Assembly (NCBI GenBank): GCA_031841125.1
Contig: CM063113.1
Span: 18,497,312-18,561,311 of the forward strand
Length of the DNA stretch: 64,000 nt
Source of the DNA: Acanthococcus lagerstroemiae
Lineage: Eukaryota; Arthropoda; Insecta; Hemiptera; Eriococcidae
Reading direction: 5' to 3'
Every line of letters begins with the position of its first letter. Within the stretch, counting starts at the first letter, position 1. The translations under genes and the position numbers were made by a program. This document shows positions 59,241-64,000 of this stretch, piece after piece. The notes below the pieces were generated by a model. It made no database searches, was not told the DNA's origin, and saw nothing but the letters and a program-made list of their open reading frames with translations.

Positions 59241-60527
59241 GATGGTGATCGACCTGGATGACCAGAAAACAACATACCACTCATTTCGGTTTCCGATTAT
59301 CGCTCATCGAAACCATCGACGAAGTGTACGTCCTCCATCGGAAAACCGTCTCGCGTCGCGTCTGATTTCCTCACATACACTCGGGCGACCCCACCGGGCG
59401 ACTACAACGATAACCAGCGCGACGCTTCGCGTTGTTACAGACTGTAGATGGCAGAGTCAATACCGTCTGCGCCGGGACTCCTTTAGCTTTCTCAGTATAC
59501 TGCCAGCAGGAGGCAAAACGAATGATCGCCGTCGGCGGCGAGCAGAACACGCGCTGCCGTCAGTGCCGTCGACGAGCAACTCGTCTAGTTACCGAACGAT
59601 GCGCGCGAGACCCGAGAATTGTGCCATTGTGCGGACTCGCGAGTTCGACGAATACGCCCGCGCCTTGGTCCCGCTCTCCGTCGATATCGACGATCGAAAA
59701 TGATCAGCGTGTCCAGGCAGCGAAGATCCATTACCGCCGTTTCGTGCGCTCGGTCACGGCACGCCACGGCACAGGCACCGGCGCCGATAATTGAAATAAA
59801 TGAGTCGCGATCTCGCTGTCGGCCCTTTCGATGTCCCGCCATAGCTGGGTTGACACCGTGTAACCGTGACCTATAAAGTTGGCTGGCGCAATTAGCGGAG
59901 CGCCGCCCGTCCGCACGCACGCTCGAAGCGACACAGAGCCGACAAATCGGCGAGCCAGCGAGTCTTCATCGCTTCGCTGCCAGAGACGTCTGTCGCGGCC
60001 GCGGACACACCGATCTTCCGGAGAGCGCGCGAGTATTTCAAAATCGACTGCTCGGCTGCACCCCTGTCCCGGCTTCTCGGCTCGAGGACTCTCGCATCGC
60101 GGTCGCACCATTCGATCGGGCCGCGGCGGTGCGCTTCTCTCGATCGACGCACGAGACGAGTTGCAGTTCTCAGAATTCGGCGACGGTACCTCAAGTTCGA
60201 CCTGAACTCGGGTGAACTCGCGGGGTCACCAAACTCATCATCGTCGTCGCTGCAGCATACCGAGAGTCGGGCAACGACCCGCTGAAATCAATCGGTTCGT
60301 CGCTCGCCGATCTCTCGTTCTTGGAAAAGGCCACCGTGAGTCTGAGAGCTCGAGCTCGCCTGCGCCACCACGATGCTTCGAAGAGGGCCGCGTCGAGTAC
60401 ACCGGGGGGGCTGCAATCGGACGTGCCGACATTCGAGCGACCCTTGGGCACACCCCTGTCTTTAAACCGGCCTCGGTTATGAGACTGTGGCGGCAACCCG
60501 TGACTGACTCAACTGGACTCGGGGAAG
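59241..60527 (+). promoter_or_regulatory. CpG-rich island, possible promoter and 5' exon
   Basis: About 1.3 kb of GC- and CpG-rich DNA, sharply unlike its AT-rich surroundings, with open frames in several phases that match no family I know. TATAAAG at 59872-59878 would predict a start near 59900, and a donor-like GAAG|GTGTGT lies at 60527/60528. A first exon of a gene continuing right is plausible, on the plus strand; a GC-rich foreign or element-derived block is the alternative. Confidence 0.35.
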
Positions 60528-61769
60528 GTGTGTAATCTCCACACCGTGTGTGCTTTTTATCGAATTAAAAAATCCCTTTCGCCGTTCGATGCCCGGCAAT
60601 TAACACTCGGAAGATTTAAAACGGTGCCGATGACTGGCATGTTATAAAGGAATTAAGGCCACAAAGATGTCACATTTAAGACTCATTAAAAAAAATCTTC
60701 TTGTTCTCTATCCGTCATGCACAGATGATAAATTGCGCGGATAAATACGGTACATCGACGAGGATAATAGATACACTGTATATATAAATTGGTTATTCAA
60801 AGAGCTAATAATAGAGCAGTGGCGGGTCAACAACTTATCACCATTTTTTCTTTCTTTCTTTTTCGTTCATAGAGGGAATGTTTAATTAATTGAATACGCC
60901 TCGATGACCCCGTATGATTCTGGTAATCTTGGGCTGGTCGAGCTCCTCTTTCAACAGAGATAAGCAGTCTGCGTTCTTCATCTCAGGCGTGTACGTCTTT
61001 TTGGTCGGTATAACTGTATGACGGGAAAATAGGATTGACGCGAGATGTAGGTGGCCAGCCTAAGGACAAAGTGCTGGACTAGACAACTAGATGGCCGCAT
61101 TTGTGTGCCGAATGGATACAGGAAATAATTTATGTTCGGTTTTTGTTCAATGACTAGGAGACTCAAATGTAGATTGCGAGTGGCCACTCGATGAGCGATA
61201 GGTACAATCGTGAACCATGGTGCAAATATGGACCACTCCGCCCTAGCTCTCCTGGCGAACTAATCCCCGAAACATGTTAAGACACTGAAACAAACATTGT
61301 TCTATCCAGGTTTCGGTGCTCCAATTCTATTCTGGGCCGTGTAGAGTTGTTCATTTTTCACCACGACTACATTGTTGAAATTTGCTAAGTTTTGAAGTTC
61401 ATTTGTTTCGAAGATTATGAAACGAGAAAAAATTGGAAAGAATGAAAGTAAATCGCAAAAACCTCTTCTTTCTAAAGGTATAAGGTAAAGTGCTTTAATG
61501 AGGCACGGCCCCATAATAAGGCCCACTGTATCAATCTCGAAGAGTACGAGCGCTAGTGTGGATTTCGCTGCTAAAACATGTTGAGTTGTTATGTGGCAAC
61601 CCAGTAAAATTGTTTTAATCACAAAACTCTAATTTATTCCCCCTTAATTTTATTTATTTTTTGAAATCTACAAATTGCACACTTCCGTGCGATTTCTACA
61701 TCTTCTTTATCGTCTTATGAAAGCGGCGAGTTTTTGTTGCTTTTAATTCCTTTTTTAATTTTATTTTAA
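60528..61769. other. no gene recognised
   Basis: AT-rich. If the upstream island is a first exon this would be its intron. Nothing else identified. Confidence 0.4.
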
Positions 61770-62052
61770 TATTATCGAGCCACCGAGCTACACTCTCGGG
61801 CTATGGGCTCGGAAAAGGTTGTTGTCTATACGTCGCAGAGGTATCCAGCAGCGGATAGGTAGGCGAGGGTGTTGTTTATGTGCTTGCGGGAGCTGGAGAG
61901 AGCCAAAATTCGACTATAGAGGACATGGTGAGAGTTACGAAGGCAGAGGAGGGAGGGGCATGAGAAGAGGTGGTCCACGGTGAGAGGGTCTTCATCTTCA
62001 CAGTGTGGGCAGTCGAGGGGATAAAGAAGGTTAGTGAGAAGAAGCGTATGTG
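61770..62052 (-). pseudogene. LINE C-terminus with zinc-knuckle
   Basis: The minus-strand frame reads LAHTLLLTNLL, then CPHCEDEDPLTVDHLFSCPSL and a leucine-rich end. This is the RIGHTRLTH...CPxC...VxHxxxxCP arrangement at the end of I/Jockey/R1-type LINEs. It is cut at 62052 by the MITE terminus. Confidence 0.7.
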
Positions 62053-64000
62053 CAAGAACGTACCAATAGGAGGAGTAAGGGGCAACACCCACCTGTAGGA
62101 ATTTTTCACTCAGCGGCTGAAAAAATTTACCATTTCAGCCAGGCGGAGTTGGAAAAATCCAACCAGTCAAAAATTTTTTTTCACTTTGATATTTGGGAAT
62201 TTTGAATTGTGTCAGCATCAGTTGGAAAAATCCAATAAATCAATAAAAAATTATTTATTTTGCTTGCTTTCACGCTGGGAAATTGAGTTGAGAAGTTGGG
62301 AAAATATAACAAAACAACTGTTTTTTTTTTTTGCTGTGATATTTGGGAATTTTGAGTTGTGTCAGCATCAGTTGGAAAAATCCAATAAGTCAATCAAAAG
62401 TTGTTGTTGTTGTTTTTTGCTTGGTTTGACACTTTGGAATTGAGCTGAGAAGTTGGGAAAATCCAACAAGTCAAAAGGTTTTTTTTCTTACTTCAATATT
62501 TGAGAATTTTGAATTGATTCATCAGGAGGAAAAATCCAATAAATCAATCAACGTTTTTTTTGCTTGCTTTGACACTTTGGAATTGAGTTGAGAAGTTGAG
62601 ACAACTCAACAAGTTAAAAGGCTTTTTTTTTATTTGATATTTGGGAATTTTAAGTTGAATCAGCATCAGTAGGAAAAATCCAAAAAGTCAATCAAAAGTT
62701 TTATTTCTGCCTGCTTTGACACATGGGAATTGAGCTAAGGAGTTGGAAAAAAATATAACAAGTAAACAGTTTTTTTTTGCTTTGATATTTGGGAATTTTG
62801 AATTGAGTCATCAGTTGGAAAAATCCAATAAGTCAATCAAAATTATTTATTTTGCTTGCTTTGACACTTGAGAATTGAGTTGAGAAGTTGAAAAAGTATA
62901 ACAAGACGACTGTTTTTTTTTGTTTTTTTTGTTTTTTTTTTTTTTTGCTTTGATATTTGGGAATTTTTAGTTATGTCAGCATCAGTTGAAAAAATCCAAT
63001 AAGTCAATCAAAAGTTGTTGTTGTTTTTTGCTTGGTTTGACACTTTGGAATTGAGTTGAGAAGTTGAGAAAATTCAACAAGTCAAAAGGTTTTTTGTTTT
63101 TTGTTATTTTTTTTTTGGGGGGGGGGGTTGATATTTGAGAATCTTGAGTTGAGTCAGCATCAGTTGGAAAAATCCAAAAGGTCAATCAAAAGTTTTTATT
63201 TCTGCCTGCTTTGACACTTAGACACTTGGGAATTGAGCTAAGGAGTTGGAAAAAATATAATAAGTAAACTGTTATTTTTTTTTGCTTTTATATTTGGGAA
63301 ATTTGAATTGAGTCATCAGTTGAAAAAATCCAATACGTTAATCAAAATTATTTATTTTGCTTGCTTTGACAGTTGGGAATTGAGCTGAAAAGTTGGGAAA
63401 ATATAACCAGTGAACTTTTTTTTTTGTTATTTGGAAATTTTGAGTTGAGTCAGCATCAGTTGAAAAAAAATCAATAAATCAATCAAAATTTTTTTTTTGC
63501 TTACTTTGACACTTGGGAATTGAGCTGAGAAGTTGGGAAAATTCAACAAGGTAAAAAGTTTTTGTTTTTGTTTATTTCTTTTGCTTTGATATTTGGGAAT
63601 TTAGAAGAATTGAGTCAGCATCAGTTGGAAAAATCCAATAAGTAACAATCAAAAAATTCTCGTTGTGTTTTGCTTGCTCTGACCCTTGGGAAAATGAGTT
63701 AAGAAGTTAGAAAAATCCAACAAGTCAAAAGGTTTTTTTTTTTTTATACTAGGGAATTTTGAGTTGAGTCAGCATAAGTTGGAAAATCCAATAAGTCAAT
63801 GAAACATTTTTTTTGTTCGCTTGCTTGGACATTTGGGAATTGAGCGGAGAAGTTGGGAAAAGCGGCGTTTTTTTAGCTTTGATATTTGGGAATTTTGAGT
63901 TGAATCAGCATCAGTTAGAAAAATCCGATAATCAATCAAAATCTAACGAGTTAAAAGGTTTTTTATTATTATTATTATTATTATTTGCTTTGATATTTGA
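62053..64000 (+). mobile_element. hAT-like MITE, copy 3, with tandemly expanded interior
   Basis: The terminus CAAGAACGTACCAA matches the MITE end 12/14, followed by GTAGGAATTTTTCACTC and TTTACCATTTCAGCCAG as in copies 1 and 2. From 62185 about 13 units of 135-180 bases follow to the window end. Each has two related halves (GATATTTGGGAATTTTGAGTT...CAGTTGGAAAAATCCAA; GACACTTGGGAATTGAGCTGAG...CAAGTCAAAAGG). The other terminus lies beyond the window. Confidence 0.85.

Noticed and set aside
59242..60535. Overlapping 100-150-codon frames in the CpG-rich island
   Set aside because: Open on both strands because GC-rich DNA has few stops; arginine/serine-rich and unlike any family I know.

Overview
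This is a eukaryotic, AT-rich, intron- and repeat-rich window, most likely from an arthropod and probably an insect. The one clear cellular gene is a TRPC-type cation channel of the insect TRP/TRPL/TRP-gamma group. The intergenic and intronic DNA is full of non-LTR retrotransposon fragments, hAT-like MITEs, foldback elements and satellites. No prokaryotic features, operons or CRISPR arrays were seen. I could not identify the species.

Layout. 0-3.3 kb: a tiny multi-exon candidate gene (672-1470) with a frame shift, an NRF-1-like palindrome upstream of it, and a possible distant first exon (3227-3280). 4.4-10 kb: degenerate short repeats, a GA/CT foldback and a TIR element carrying a tRNA-like sequence. 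10.89-35.34 kb: the channel gene, reconstructed here as 15 coding exons (943 residues, no stop or frameshift, phases agreeing at every junction). Its introns hold a 12-13 kb satellite, hAT-like MITEs at 18.0 and 26.3 kb, a 3-kb LINE inserted in another MITE at 21.1-24.2 kb, a satellite block at 27.7-28.5 kb and two LINE 3' fragments at 29.7-30.6 and 32.3-32.5 kb.

35.3-47.7 kb: tandem units after the gene, a 5'-truncated R1-like LINE (38.5-39.97 kb), a CACTCA-type minisatellite with duplicated flanks and a pair of MITEs, one beside a transposase fragment. 47.7-59.0 kb: a mosaic of one satellite in both orientations, bounded by hAT-like termini and broken by LINE insertions; within it lies a Penelope-like terminal fragment with a hammerhead-ribozyme core (52.0 kb). 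59.2-60.5 kb: a CpG-rich island that may be a promoter plus first exon. 61.8-64.0 kb: a LINE C-terminal fragment cut by a third copy of the 18-kb MITE, whose interior has expanded into a tandem array running off the window.

The recurrent theme is that non-autonomous DNA transposons here carry, and appear to seed, satellite DNA. Exon joins and element boundaries were read by eye; none was tested against transcripts or databases.
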